Shown: positions 8,701 to 18,308 of the stretch, piece after piece
How positions within the stretch are numbered: position 1 is the stretch's first letter
How the letters are laid out: each line of letters begins with the position of its first letter
Assembly (NCBI RefSeq): GCF_013359755.1
Contig: NZ_JABMCJ010000094.1
Span: 186,001-250,000 of the forward strand
DNA: 64,000 bases
Direction: 5' to 3'
From: Tardiphaga robiniae
Lineage (GTDB): Bacteria > Pseudomonadota > Alphaproteobacteria > Rhizobiales > Xanthobacteraceae
Position numbers and translations under genes: made by a program
The notes under the pieces: generated by a model
Told to the model about the DNA's origin: nothing
Databases searched by the model: none
Seen by the model: only the letters and a program-made list of their open reading frames with translations

Positions 8701-9303
8701 ATGTTGCGCGTTACAGCGATTGCGGCCGGATTCGTTATCGGCGTTGCGGCTCTTACGACAATCCAGCCTGCCATGAGCCAGTCTGACGGCTGGGTCACGC
8801 TGGTCGACAGCACCAAGATGGGCGACTGGGACAAGGTTGGCGACGCCAACTGGGAGATGAAGGACGGGGCACTCGCCGCCGACAAGCTGCTGTCCGGCAA
8901 GGATCTCGCTTATCTCGTCAGCAAGACGCCTTACAAGGATTTCCAGATCAAGGCCGAGTTCTGGACCGATACCGAAGCCAATAGCGGCATCTTCATCCGC
9001 TGCGATAACCCGAAGGTGATCGACGGCAAGACCTGCTACGAGGTCAACATCTTCGACAAGCGGCCCGACCCGTCCTATGGCACCGGCGCCATCGTCGATG
9101 TGGCCAAGGTCAATCCGATGCCCAAGGCGGCGGACAAGTGGAACACCTATGAGATCACGGCGAAGGGCCCGAAGCTCACGGTCATCCTGAACGGCGAAAA
9201 GACCGTCGATGTCGAGGACACCAAGCACGCCGCCGGCCCGATCGCCCTGCAATACGGCTCCGGCGTGGTGAAATTCCGCAAGGTCCAGATCAAACCGCTG
9301 TAA
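8701..9303 (+). CDS. Secreted DUF1080 protein (3-keto-disaccharide hydrolase fold)
   Basis: 200-residue exported protein with a DUF1080 domain (concanavalin-like fold, annotated as 3-keto-disaccharide hydrolase domain). A signal peptide MLRVTAIAAGFVIGVAAL ends near AMSQS, followed by GWVTLVDSTKMGDWDKVGDANWEMKDG, SGIFIRCDNPKV and the YEVNIFDKR segment typical of the family. The ATG at 8701 follows GGGAGGAGA at a good distance. Active relatives hydrolyse or modify 3-keto sugars in the periplasm; activity here is unproven. The gene is followed by a strong hairpin terminator, so it is probably monocistronic. Confidence 0.82.
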   Translation: MLRVTAIAAGFVIGVAALTTIQPAMSQSDGWVTLVDSTKMGDWDKVGDANWEMKDGALAADKLLSGKDLAYLVSKTPYKDFQIKAEFWTDTEANSGIFIRCDNPKVIDGKTCYEVNIFDKRPDPSYGTGAIVDVAKVNPMPKAADKWNTYEITAKGPKLTVILNGEKTVDVEDTKHAAGPIALQYGSGVVKFRKVQIKPL

Positions 9304-9315
9304 GCACAGCCATTC

Positions 9316-9357
9316 CTCAGTCCGGACGGAGCGATCCATCCGGGCTGAGCCCCTTTT
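9316..9357 (+). terminator. Rho-independent terminator after the DUF1080 gene
   Basis: CTCAG/CTGAG arms with an inner CCGGA/TCCGG pairing form a stem starting 12 bases after the stop codon, followed by CCCCTTTT. Confidence 0.7.
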
Positions 9358-9407
9358 ACCCGCCCCGCCAAATGCTGCTATGATGGACCCAACCCTATGG
9401 AGCCCTC

Positions 9408-10325
9408 ATGAGCTGGCAACCTTCAGAAGATCCGATCCTCGGCGACGCGCAGACCTGCGACGCGCTGGAGCTCGTGATCGTGCCGCGCACCCGCGATCTC
9501 GGCGACGGCTTTCTCGTCCGCCGTGCCCTGCCCCATGGCAAGCGGCAGATGGTCGGCCCGTTCATTTTCTTCGACCATTTCGGCCCGATGCAGTTCATCT
9601 CCGGCAAGGGCATGGACGTGCGGCCGCATCCGCATATTGGCCTGGCCACGGTGACCTATCTGTTCGACGGCGCCATCATGCATCGCGACAGCGAAGGCAA
9701 TGTCCGCGAGATCCAGCCGGGCGCCATGAATCTGATGACCGCCGGAAAGGGCATCGCCCATTCCGAGCGCACCCCGGATGTGCAGCGTCGCGACGGCCAG
9801 AAGATGCTTGGTCTGCAGAGCTGGATCGCATTGCCCAAAGGCTCCGAGGAAATCGCGCCGTCGTTCCAGCATTATGCCGCGGACAGCCTGCCGACCATCA
9901 CCGATACGGGCTTCACCGCACGCGTGATCGCCGGCAAGGCGTTTGGCAAAGCGTCGCCGGTGTCGATGGTGTCGCCATGGTTCTATGCCGAAGTGGCCGT
10001 TGAGGCCGGCACCAGCGTGCCGCTCGATCCCGACCATGAGGAACGTGCAGTCTATGTGGTTGATGGCGAGATCGAGATCGCCGGCGACCGCCATGAGGGG
10101 CCGCAACTGCTGATTTTCCGGCCCGGCGATGCCATCACCATCAAGGCTATCAGCAATACCCGCATGATGTTCCTCGGCGGCGACGCGCTGGAAGGGCCGA
10201 GGCATCTGTGGTGGAATTTCGTGTCCTCCAGCAAGGAGCGCATCGAGCAGGCGAAAGAGGACTGGAAAACCGGCCGCTTCGCCCATGTGCCCAACGAACA
10301 CGAATTCATCCCGCTGCCGGAATAG
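9408..10325 (+). CDS. Pirin family protein
   Basis: 305-residue bicupin of the pirin family, a Fe(II)-binding fold; bacterial members include quercetin 2,3-dioxygenases. The N-terminal cupin carries the metal-binding segment MDVRPHPHIGLATVTYLFDG (two His) followed by MHRDSEGNVREIQPGAMNLMTAGKGIAHSER, matching the conserved pirin motifs. The C-terminal cupin begins near SPWFYAEVAVEAG. Length is normal. The ATG at 9408 follows a short purine-rich tract. It lies between a terminator and purC, with 66 bases before purC; cotranscription with purC is possible but not shown. Confidence 0.9.
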   Translation: MSWQPSEDPILGDAQTCDALELVIVPRTRDLGDGFLVRRALPHGKRQMVGPFIFFDHFGPMQFISGKGMDVRPHPHIGLATVTYLFDGAIMHRDSEGNVREIQPGAMNLMTAGKGIAHSERTPDVQRRDGQKMLGLQSWIALPKGSEEIAPSFQHYAADSLPTITDTGFTARVIAGKAFGKASPVSMVSPWFYAEVAVEAGTSVPLDPDHEERAVYVVDGEIEIAGDRHEGPQLLIFRPGDAITIKAISNTRMMFLGGDALEGPRHLWWNFVSSSKERIEQAKEDWKTGRFAHVPNEHEFIPLPE

Positions 10326-10391
10326 ACTTACTCCTTCATCATACCGCCGCCGGCCAGACGCCGGACGACTCTGCTTTCGAAAGACCCTGAC

Positions 10392-11309
10392 ATGACCACG
10401 ATGGCCACCAGCGACCTGCCCCTCCCCAAGATCGGTCGCGGAAAGGTGCGCGATATCTATGCCGTCGGCGACGACCGCGTGCTGCTGCTGACCACCGACC
10501 GCATCAGCGCCTTCGACGTTGTCATGAACGAGACCATCCCGATGAAGGGCGCGGTACTGACCCAGATCAGCGCTTGGTGGTTCAACCAGCTCGGCGGCGT
10601 GGTCCCGCATCACATGATCTCCGCCGACGCCGACGAGATCATCGGGCAGGTGCCGGCTCTAGCAGGTCACCGCGCCGCCTTGGCCGGTCGAGCCATGCTG
10701 TGCCGCCGCACCACCGTGTTCCCGATCGAGTGCGTGATCCGCGGCTACATTTCGGGCTCGGCCTGGAAGGAATATGCCGCGAGCGGCACGCTGGCCGGCG
10801 AGAAGCTGGAAGCCGGACTGCTTGAAAGCCAGAAATTCCCTGAGCCGGTGTTCAGCCCGGCCACCAAGGCCGAGACCGGCCATGACGAGAACATCACCAT
10901 CGCCCGGATGCGCGAGATCATCGGCGAGGAGGATGCCTTCACGCTCGAGAGCATGACCCGCGCCGTCTACACCCAGGGTGAAGAGATCGCCCGCGAGGCC
11001 GGCATTATCATCGGCGACACCAAGTTCGAATTCGGCAAGGAGGCCGACGGTCGCATCATCCTGATCGACGAGGTGATGACCCCGGACAGCTCCCGTTTCT
11101 GGGCCGCTGACGTCTATAGACCGGGCCAGTCGCAGCCGAGCTTCGACAAGCAGCCGCTGCGCGACTATCTCGATATCGAGCGCCGCGCCGGCCGCTGGAA
11201 CGGTGAAGCCCCGCCGCCGCCGCTGCCCCCTGAGGTGATCGACGCCACCAGCAAGCGCTATTTAGAGGCTTATCGCCGCCTGACCGGCACGGAGCTGGTC
11301 ATCAACTAA
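10392..11309 (+). CDS. purC: Phosphoribosylaminoimidazole-succinocarboxamide synthase (PurC)
   Basis: SAICAR synthase, step seven or eight of de novo purine synthesis: CAIR + L-aspartate + ATP gives SAICAR. The 305-residue sequence has the signature [35 protein letters not shown] at the N-terminus, [15 protein letters not shown], and near the C-terminus [19 protein letters not shown]. This is the longer form of the enzyme (about 300 residues, like yeast ADE1), as opposed to the roughly 240-residue form; rhizobia often carry both. Cytosolic. The start is the ATG after CCTGAC; MATSDL a few codons on is an alternative. Confidence 0.95.
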   Translation: MTTMATSDLPLPKIGRGKVRDIYAVGDDRVLLLTTDRISAFDVVMNETIPMKGAVLTQISAWWFNQLGGVVPHHMISADADEIIGQVPALAGHRAALAGRAMLCRRTTVFPIECVIRGYISGSAWKEYAASGTLAGEKLEAGLLESQKFPEPVFSPATKAETGHDENITIARMREIIGEEDAFTLESMTRAVYTQGEEIAREAGIIIGDTKFEFGKEADGRIILIDEVMTPDSSRFWAADVYRPGQSQPSFDKQPLRDYLDIERRAGRWNGEAPPPPLPPEVIDATSKRYLEAYRRLTGTELVIN

Positions 11310-11484
11310 CAAACTGACTGTCTTTCCCTCGGACTGTCATAAAAATAGTCTTGTCCGTACATCTCACCGTCGTCTACCAGAGACGGCGGCGGTTGCGCCT
11401 GTCGCGCAGCGCTCCTACAGGTTCGCGCGTGACATACTTCCGGCCCGCCCCCCTCATCGCCGTTATTGCGAAGGTTAGCCGCCC

Positions 11485-13677
11485 ATGACTGACACCCTTG
11501 TCAGCCCGGACGTGTTGCGCGCCTGGCGCAACGACGTGTTCGGCGGCCTGATTGCCAGCGTCCTCACCATCAGCTTCGGCTTGTCCTATTCGGTGCTGAT
11601 CTTCACCGGACCGCTGGCCTCGCTGCTGCCCTACGGCATCGCCGCGACCTTCATCTCTGCAAGCGTCATAGCCGCCGTGATCGCCCTTGGCAGTTCGTTC
11701 CCCTTCGCGGTCGCCGGCCCCGAGAGCTCCACCGCAGCCGTCACCGCCATCTTGGCAGCAGCCCTAGTCGAACACATCGTTACGGCCGATGCGCCGTCTG
11801 CGTTGCTCGGCCCGGTACTTATCACCCTGTCCTCGGCCACGATCATCACCGGCATCGTGCTGTGCGGCTTCGGCGTTACCCGCATGGGACGCGCGATCCG
11901 CTATGTGCCCTATCCGGTAATCGGTGGATTTCTCGGAGCCACCGCCTGCCTGATCGTCGCCGGCGCCATTCAGGTGATCACCGGCTACAAGCTGCAATGG
12001 GCGAACCTGACAAAACTCGCCAATCCGATGACGATCTACGAGTTGCTGGCCGCGGCAGCCGTGGCACTGACCATCTATGCGACCTGGCATCGGTCCCGTA
12101 AGCCACTGGGCCTGCCGATGATTCTTCTCGGGAGCGTCATAACGGCTCATCTCGTCTTCCGGATCGCAGGCGTGTCCGTGATCGAGGCCCAGGCTATGGG
12201 CTGGACCTTCGCATCGCCGCCCAAGGCCAACCTGACCTTACCCTGGGCGTTCTTCAGCGACGGTTACCCATGGCAAGCGCTGCCCGGACTCATCGGCAAT
12301 TTCATCGCTGTGATCTTCGTGACGGCCGTGAGCACCCTGTTCAATACGACGGGCCTTGAAGTCGCCGCACATCGGGAAGCCGATATCGAACGCGAGCTCA
12401 ATGCGACCGGGGCGGCCAATATCCTGGCTGGCGCGCTCGGTGGCTATGCCGGCTGCATCTCGATCAGCCGTTCGCTCCTGAATCGCAACAGCGGTGCCAC
12501 GGGGCGGCTTTCGGGCCTCACCGTCGCTGCGGCAGCCGCGCTGATGCTCGTCGTCGACCCCGCGCTCCTGGCCTATATGCCGCGCTTCGTGCTCGGTGGC
12601 CTGCTGCTGTATCTCGGCCTGGAGCAACTTCATCGCTGGATCGTCGACTCCCGCAAGCGGCTGTCGCTGCTCGACTACCTGTCCCTGCTGGCAATCATCA
12701 TCATTATTCTCACATGGGGGTTCGTAGCCGGAGTGCTGATCGGCATCGTGATCGGCTGCGCCACCTTTGCGCTCAGCGTATCGCGGGTATCCTCGATCAA
12801 ATACGGTTTCGATGGCTCGGAATATCGCAGTTCGCTCGATCGATCACTTGAGGATCAGCGTACGCTGGCGGCGCACGGCCGCGAAATCCAGGGCCTTAAC
12901 CTGCAGAGCTATTTGTTCTTCGGCTCGGCCAACCGGCTCTATCTGCATGTCAAGGCGCTGCTGCGCCGTCATCCCGAGTGCCGCTATCTCGTCTTCGACT
13001 TCAAGCTGGTGACGGGCATCGATTCGTCGGCAGCCCACAGCTTCGCCCAGATCAAGCGCATCGCCGAAGGCCACGGCACCACGCTGGTGCTCGCCAATCT
13101 TCATCCCTCAGCCAATCGCAATTTGCGCGCCAGCCTGTTCATCGATGACGCCGTGAAGGTTATGGGCGAACTCGATCATGCGCTGGAGTGGTGCGAGAAC
13201 GAGGTGATCGTCAGACATCGTGGACTCGCGGAAGAAGAAGCCAACTTGCGCGACTGGTTCACCAAGATCCTGCGCACCGCCGACGATTCCGAAGAACTGA
13301 TGCGACGCTGCCAGCGCGTCGAGGTCGTTGCCGGCGAGATCATCGTTCAGGCTGGCGATGCTGCCGATTCCATGCACTTCATTCTGGACGGCCGACTCGG
13401 CATCATGGTGCCGGCGGGCGATGGCAAGCTGACGCGGGTGCGCAGCCTCGGGCGTTACACGACGGTGGGCGAAATGGGCCTTGTCGCCTATGCACCGCGC
13501 AGCGCCACCATCCAGGCAGAGATCGCCAGCGTGCTGTATCTGCTGCGCGCCGACGCCTTCGAGGACATCAAGCAGAACCATCCGGCATTGAGCCAGAAAC
13601 TGCTGACTTATTTCGTGTCTGTGATGGCGGAGAGGCTGGCTTTTGCGAGCCGGATGATCGCCGTGCTGCGAAGGTAA
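11485..13677 (+). CDS. SulP-family anion transporter with STAS and cyclic-nucleotide-binding domains
   Basis: 730-residue inner-membrane transporter. Residues about 15-420 form the SulP (SLC26) core with 10-14 membrane helices. A STAS domain follows near 464-575 (LVFDFKLVTGIDSSAAHSFAQIK, with the usual DSS switch serine). The C-terminus (about 592-725) is a Crp-like cyclic-nucleotide-binding fold (EIIVQAGDAADSMHFILDGRLGI, then VGEMGLVAYAPRSATIQA, the phosphate-binding cassette region with Gly-Glu and Arg). SulP proteins move sulfate, bicarbonate or carboxylates; the substrate is not predictable here. Upstream is a 175-base gap with no operator recognised; downstream it is convergent with the RND genes. 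Confidence 0.9.
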   Translation: MTDTLVSPDVLRAWRNDVFGGLIASVLTISFGLSYSVLIFTGPLASLLPYGIAATFISASVIAAVIALGSSFPFAVAGPESSTAAVTAILAAALVEHIVTADAPSALLGPVLITLSSATIITGIVLCGFGVTRMGRAIRYVPYPVIGGFLGATACLIVAGAIQVITGYKLQWANLTKLANPMTIYELLAAAAVALTIYATWHRSRKPLGLPMILLGSVITAHLVFRIAGVSVIEAQAMGWTFASPPKANLTLPWAFFSDGYPWQALPGLIGNFIAVIFVTAVSTLFNTTGLEVAAHREADIERELNATGAANILAGALGGYAGCISISRSLLNRNSGATGRLSGLTVAAAAALMLVVDPALLAYMPRFVLGGLLLYLGLEQLHRWIVDSRKRLSLLDYLSLLAIIIIILTWGFVAGVLIGIVIGCATFALSVSRVSSIKYGFDGSEYRSSLDRSLEDQRTLAAHGREIQGLNLQSYLFFGSANRLYLHVKALLRRHPECRYLVFDFKLVTGIDSSAAHSFAQIKRIAEGHGTTLVLANLHPSANRNLRASLFIDDAVKVMGELDHALEWCENEVIVRHRGLAEEEANLRDWFTKILRTADDSEELMRRCQRVEVVAGEIIVQAGDAADSMHFILDGRLGIMVPAGDGKLTRVRSLGRYTTVGEMGLVAYAPRSATIQAEIASVLYLLRADAFEDIKQNHPALSQKLLTYFVSVMAERLAFASRMIAVLRR

Positions 13678-13719
13678 GAATAGCCGACACAGCGCATCTG
13701 AAACGGACGTCGCGATCGT

Positions 13720-16700
13720 CTACGAGTTGGAGCCGCCGACACCGACGGCCGAATTGGCAGGTTTCGTTGCCTTGCGGCTGGCGCGCCAGTTCTCCCACCT
13801 TTGGACAACGACAAAAAAGGTCGGAACGAACAGGACGGCAAGGCAGGTCGAGGCGAGCATGCCCGAGAATACGGTGATGCCGATCGACTTGCGGGCGTTG
13901 GCGCCGGCGCCGGTCGCGAGCACCAGCGGCAGCACGCCGAGAATGAAGGCGAAGGACGTCATCAGAATCGGCCTGAATCGCGCACGTGCAGCTGCGACCG
14001 CCGACTCCAGTAGTGGCTTGCGATCATGCACGTGCAGTTCGATCGCCACCTCAACGATCAGGATCGCGTTCTTCGCTGACAGCGCGATCAAAAGGATAAT
14101 GCCGATCTGGGTGTAGAGATTGTTCTCGATCCGCAGCGCGGTGAGCACCGCCATCGGGCCAAGCAGTGACAGCGGCACGGCCAGGATCACCGAAATCGGC
14201 GCGTACCAGCTTTCATACTGTCCGGCGAGCACCAGATAGACGAGCAGCAGCGCAAGACCGAACACATAATAGAGCTGATTGCCGACGATCTTTTCCTGAT
14301 ACGACATCGCCGTCCACTCGAAGCCCGTTCCCGGAGGCAGCGTCTTCGCCGCGATTTGCTCCATCAATGCCATGGACTGCCCGGAGCTGTAGCCCTGTGC
14401 CGGCAGGCCGATCACCGTCGCCGTCGGATAGAGATTGTAGAGACTGATCAGCGACGGCCCCACGGCAGGCGTAATCTTCGCCACGGTGCCAAGCGGGACC
14501 ATGTTGCCCTGCTGGTTGCGGACCATCAGGTTCTCGATGTCCCGGGCAGTCAGCCGGAATTTGGCATCTGCCTGTGTGTAGACCTGAAAGGTGCGGCCAA
14601 ACTTGTTGAACTGGTTGACGAAGGACGAGCCCAGATAGGACGACAGGGTCGAGAACACCTGATCCGTCGTGACATGTAGGGTCTGGGTCTTGATGCGGTC
14701 GATCTCGATATCGAATTGCGGCACCATCGACCGGAACGGCGAACTGACGCGCTGCAAAGCACTCTGCGTCTCTGCATTAGCTACAATCGCGCCGGTGATC
14801 GCTTGCAGCTTGTTATAATCGGCGTTGCCATCGCGCAGTTCGATCTGCATGGCGAAGCCCGCCGCATTGCCGATGCCCTGAATGGGAGGCGGCGGGATCA
14901 CCAGAATGCGCGCCTCTGGAATCACCGACAGGCTCTCGTTCAATCCAACGAACAACGAACGAAGATCCTGTCCCGGTCCGCGCTCGCTCCATTCTTTCAG
15001 GATCAGATAGGCGACACCGGCATTGGCCAGGCTGGAGCTGCTGTCGAGCGCGGAGATGCCGGCGATGGTAACCACCTGTTCCACCGCTGGCGTCTTCGCG
15101 GCCAATTCACTGACCCGATCGAGTACACGCTGAGTCCGATCCAGCGCGGCACCATCGGGCAACTGGACTGCGACCAGCAGATAACCTTGATCCTCGATCG
15201 GGATGAAGCCGGTGGGAATCCGGGATAGGCCGTAACCGCCAATACTGATCAGGATCAATGCTAGGACAACCGAGAGATTGCTGTGCGCGACCATGCGACC
15301 GATCAGAGCGGCATAGGCCCGTTCGAGCCGATCGTAGACCCTGTTGAACCCACGATAGAAAAAATTGCGCTTCTCCGGCGGCACCGGGCGGCGCAGCCAC
15401 AATGCGCATTGTGTCGGCTTCAGCGTGGCCGCATTGACGGCGCTGAGCAGCGCCGTGGCCGCGATAACCAGTGCAAATTGCGCATACATGCGCCCCGTCA
15501 GCCCGGGCAGGAATGCCGCCGGCAAGAACACAGAGATCAGCACCAGCGTGATGCCGATGATCGGGGCGAACAGCTTGTCCATCGCGCTGATCGCCGCGTC
15601 GTGGCCGGACATGCCCTGCTCGATATTGTACGCCGCGCCTTCGACAACCACGATGGCATCGTCGACGACAATACCGATCGCCAGCACAATGGCAAACAGG
15701 GTCGACAGATTGATGGTGAAACCGAGCGCCGCCATCGCCGCGAAGGCGCCGATGATCGTCACCGGCACAGTGGTCGCCGGCACCAGCATCGCGCGCCAGT
15801 CCTGCAGGAAGATCAGGATGACCACCAGCACTAGCAAACCTGCTTCGAGGAGCGTCTTGTAGACCTCGTTGATCGATGCCTGGACGAATTTCGTGGTGTC
15901 GAACGGCGTGTCGTATTTGATGTCGTCGGGAAATTGCATGGCCAGCGCCGCCATCTTCTTCTCGACAGCCTTCTCCACCTCGAGCGCATTGGCGCCCGGC
16001 GACTGGAATACGCCAATGCCGACGGCCGGCTTCTGGTTGAGCGAAAAGATCTGGCTGTAGGTCTGCGCACCCAATTCGACGCGTCCGACGTCACGGACCC
16101 GGGTGACATCGCCATTGTCGCCGGTCTTGACGATGATGTCCTCGAATTCACCGGGATCATCCAGCCGCCCGTTGATATTCAGTGTGTACTGGAAGGCCCG
16201 CCCCGCGGGCGTCGGCGGCATGCCGATCTGCCCCGCAGAAACCTGCTGGCTCTGCTGCTGGATGGACTGGATGATATCCTGCGGCATCAGCCCGCGCACT
16301 TGCAGCTTGCTCGGATCCAGCCATATCCGCATCGAATACTGGCCGGCGCCGAACACCGTCACATTGCCGACCCCCGACAGACGCGACAACTCGTCCCGGA
16401 TGTTGATCGTGGCGTAATTGCTCAGAAACAGGCTGTCATAGGTCGCCTTCGGCGACGTCAGTGTCACGAACAACAGGATCGCCGTCGATTTCTTCTGAAC
16501 GGTCACGCCCTGATTCTGCACGGCGGTCGGCAGCGACGACAGCGCGCTCGATACGCGGTTCTGCACCAGCACCTGCGCAAAATTCAAATCGGTGCCGATC
16601 TTGAACGTGACCGTGAGTGAATAGGTGCCATCCGCTGCGCTGTAGGACTGCATATAGAGCATATCCTCGACGCCATTCACCTGCTGCTCGATCGGCAGCG

Positions 16701-16887
16701 CCACCGTGTCGACGATGGTCTTGGCGCTGGCGCCGGGATAGCGCGTCGTCACCTGGACGGTCGGCGGCACCACGTCCGGATATTGTGCGACTGCGAGGCC
16801 ATAGAGCGAGACGCCGCCGATCAGGATCATCAGCAACGCGATGACATTGGACAGGACCGGCCGCTCGATGAAGAACTTCGAAATCAT
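13720..16887 (-). CDS. RND efflux transporter, HAE1 (AcrB/MexB-like) inner-membrane pump
   Basis: 1055-residue proton-driven multidrug efflux pump of the hydrophobe/amphiphile class. N-terminus MISKFFIERPVLSNVIALLMI, porter segments such as VEDMLYMQSYSAADGTYSLTVTF, and motif GIVVDDAIVVVE (transmembrane helix 4) holding the paired aspartates of proton relay are all present; helix 10-11 contains ALSAKNAILIVEVA. The length is that of AcrB. It starts eight bases after the adaptor gene stop, so the two form an operon. No outer-membrane channel (TolC/OprM type) gene and no TetR regulator adjoin, so an external partner is needed. Substrate unknown. Confidence 0.95.
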   Translation of the reverse strand: MISKFFIERPVLSNVIALLMILIGGVSLYGLAVAQYPDVVPPTVQVTTRYPGASAKTIVDTVALPIEQQVNGVEDMLYMQSYSAADGTYSLTVTFKIGTDLNFAQVLVQNRVSSALSSLPTAVQNQGVTVQKKSTAILLFVTLTSPKATYDSLFLSNYATINIRDELSRLSGVGNVTVFGAGQYSMRIWLDPSKLQVRGLMPQDIIQSIQQQSQQVSAGQIGMPPTPAGRAFQYTLNINGRLDDPGEFEDIIVKTGDNGDVTRVRDVGRVELGAQTYSQIFSLNQKPAVGIGVFQSPGANALEVEKAVEKKMAALAMQFPDDIKYDTPFDTTKFVQASINEVYKTLLEAGLLVLVVILIFLQDWRAMLVPATTVPVTIIGAFAAMAALGFTINLSTLFAIVLAIGIVVDDAIVVVEGAAYNIEQGMSGHDAAISAMDKLFAPIIGITLVLISVFLPAAFLPGLTGRMYAQFALVIAATALLSAVNAATLKPTQCALWLRRPVPPEKRNFFYRGFNRVYDRLERAYAALIGRMVAHSNLSVVLALILISIGGYGLSRIPTGFIPIEDQGYLLVAVQLPDGAALDRTQRVLDRVSELAAKTPAVEQVVTIAGISALDSSSSLANAGVAYLILKEWSERGPGQDLRSLFVGLNESLSVIPEARILVIPPPPIQGIGNAAGFAMQIELRDGNADYNKLQAITGAIVANAETQSALQRVSSPFRSMVPQFDIEIDRIKTQTLHVTTDQVFSTLSSYLGSSFVNQFNKFGRTFQVYTQADAKFRLTARDIENLMVRNQQGNMVPLGTVAKITPAVGPSLISLYNLYPTATVIGLPAQGYSSGQSMALMEQIAAKTLPPGTGFEWTAMSYQEKIVGNQLYYVFGLALLLVYLVLAGQYESWYAPISVILAVPLSLLGPMAVLTALRIENNLYTQIGIILLIALSAKNAILIVEVAIELHVHDRKPLLESAVAAARARFRPILMTSFAFILGVLPLVLATGAGANARKSIGITVFSGMLASTCLAVLFVPTFFVVVQRWENWRASRKATKPANSAVGVGGSNS

Positions 16888-16895
16888 GGCCTGTC

Positions 16896-18095
16896 CTATT
16901 TGGTCGGGGTCGGCGCTTCGATCTTTCTCAGTTGCGGATCGACCTTCTGCCCCGGAATGGCACGCAGCAGGCCTGCAATGACGATGCGATCATCCGGCTT
17001 CAGACCGCTTTCAATTACGCGAAGCTCACCTTCCAGCGGGCCGGTGACGACCTTGCGCTGCTCGATGACATTGTCGCCATTCACGACCAGCACATAACGC
17101 CCGGCCTGATCGCTGCCGAGCGATACATCCGGCACCAGCAGGGCGTTGTCCTGCTGGTCGATAGGCACGCGCACGCGAACATAAAAACCCGGCAACAGGA
17201 TGCGATCCGGATTTGGCAAAACACCTCGCACCGGCAGCGTACCCGTCGACTGGTTGATGGTCGGCGAGATGTAGTCGATCTGGCCCTTGTGCGGAAAACC
17301 AGTCTCGGTCTGCAGTCCGATCTCGATCGGCAGCTGCCTGAGATCGTTCACCGTCAGCCCGCGTCGCCGGGCTTCATCCCGGATGCGCAGAACGTCCTGT
17401 TCGTTGACGTTGAAATTCACATAAATCGGATCGAGCTGCACGATCGTCGCAAGCTGGGTCGGCGACGCGACACCAACCAGTTCGCCAACCGACACCAGAT
17501 GTGCGCTGACGATGCCGTCAAATGGCGCAATGACATTCGTATAACCGTAATTGACGGCCGCGATTTTAGTGTTGACTTGCGCCTGCTGCAGATTGGCTTG
17601 TGAATTTTCTCGTGTCGCCGTCGACTGCTCGAGCGTTGACTGCGCAACAACCTGCCGGGATACGAGGTCCGACTGGCGCTTGAAATCCGATTCCGCCTGC
17701 TTTGCAGACGCCTGCGCACCGGCTTCCGCAGCCTGCGCCTGTTCAAGCTTCAACTGGTATGTCTCAGGCTCGATCGTGAACAGCGTGGTGCCTTGCTTGA
17801 CGAAGGAGCCGTCCTGGTAGTTGATCGACTGCAGAACGCCCTGAACGCGCGCCACGAGATCGACATTCTTGATCGGTGCTGTATTGCCTGTCGCTTCGAG
17901 GAAGCGCGTGATGCCGCGCTGCACAGGGACCGCCACCTCAACTTTCGGCGGCGGTGGCTGCACGAAAGTGTTTTGCTCGCAGGCACTTAAAAAGAGACTC
18001 GCCAGCGCGATGCTTGAAACACGCATGACCGTGACATGCTGCAGCTGCTCAATGCGGGTTTTCGGTCCAGATGAACAGGCGCGCACAAATCGCAT
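16896..18095 (-). CDS. RND efflux periplasmic adaptor (membrane fusion protein), probable lipoprotein
   Basis: 399-residue HlyD/AcrA-type adaptor linking the RND pump to an outer-membrane channel. A lipobox LSAC (Cys39) ends a signal region MRVSSIALASLFLSAC, so the mature protein is likely lipid-anchored. The biotinyl-lipoyl segment reads VARVQGVLQSINYQDGSFVKQGTTLFTIEPE, followed by the long coiled-coil hairpin (QAAEAGAQASAKQAESDFKRQ onward) and the beta-barrel VNFNVNEQDVLRIRDEARR. The start at 18095 has GAGGCAGG upstream; ATG 18026, just before the signal region, is an alternative giving a more usual signal length. First gene of the two-gene operon. Confidence 0.92.
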   Translation of the reverse strand: MRFVRACSSGPKTRIEQLQHVTVMRVSSIALASLFLSACEQNTFVQPPPPKVEVAVPVQRGITRFLEATGNTAPIKNVDLVARVQGVLQSINYQDGSFVKQGTTLFTIEPETYQLKLEQAQAAEAGAQASAKQAESDFKRQSDLVSRQVVAQSTLEQSTATRENSQANLQQAQVNTKIAAVNYGYTNVIAPFDGIVSAHLVSVGELVGVASPTQLATIVQLDPIYVNFNVNEQDVLRIRDEARRRGLTVNDLRQLPIEIGLQTETGFPHKGQIDYISPTINQSTGTLPVRGVLPNPDRILLPGFYVRVRVPIDQQDNALLVPDVSLGSDQAGRYVLVVNGDNVIEQRKVVTGPLEGELRVIESGLKPDDRIVIAGLLRAIPGQKVDPQLRKIEAPTPTK

Positions 18096-18308
18096 TGTCC
18101 TGCCTCAATCAAAAGACTCTCAAAAAAAGCCTTGGCCAAAAACGACAGCCGCCCGCATCAATAGCAACAATCCACTTGTAGTGAAACCGAAACCGTAAAA
18201 TGATGTCGGACCGAAGTTGTTTTGCGAATGCCTTTCAGAACTCACGCTTCTTGAAGATTTTACGCAGTTGCCCTGACTAACCGGGCGGTAGCAACGAGGA
18301 TTTCAGCG

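Noticed and set aside
13720-16887. Idea that the RND pump is a heavy-metal (CusA-type) exporter
   Set aside because: Overall motifs and length fit the HAE1 class; no metal-binding Met triad was seen and no cusC/F-type genes adjoin.
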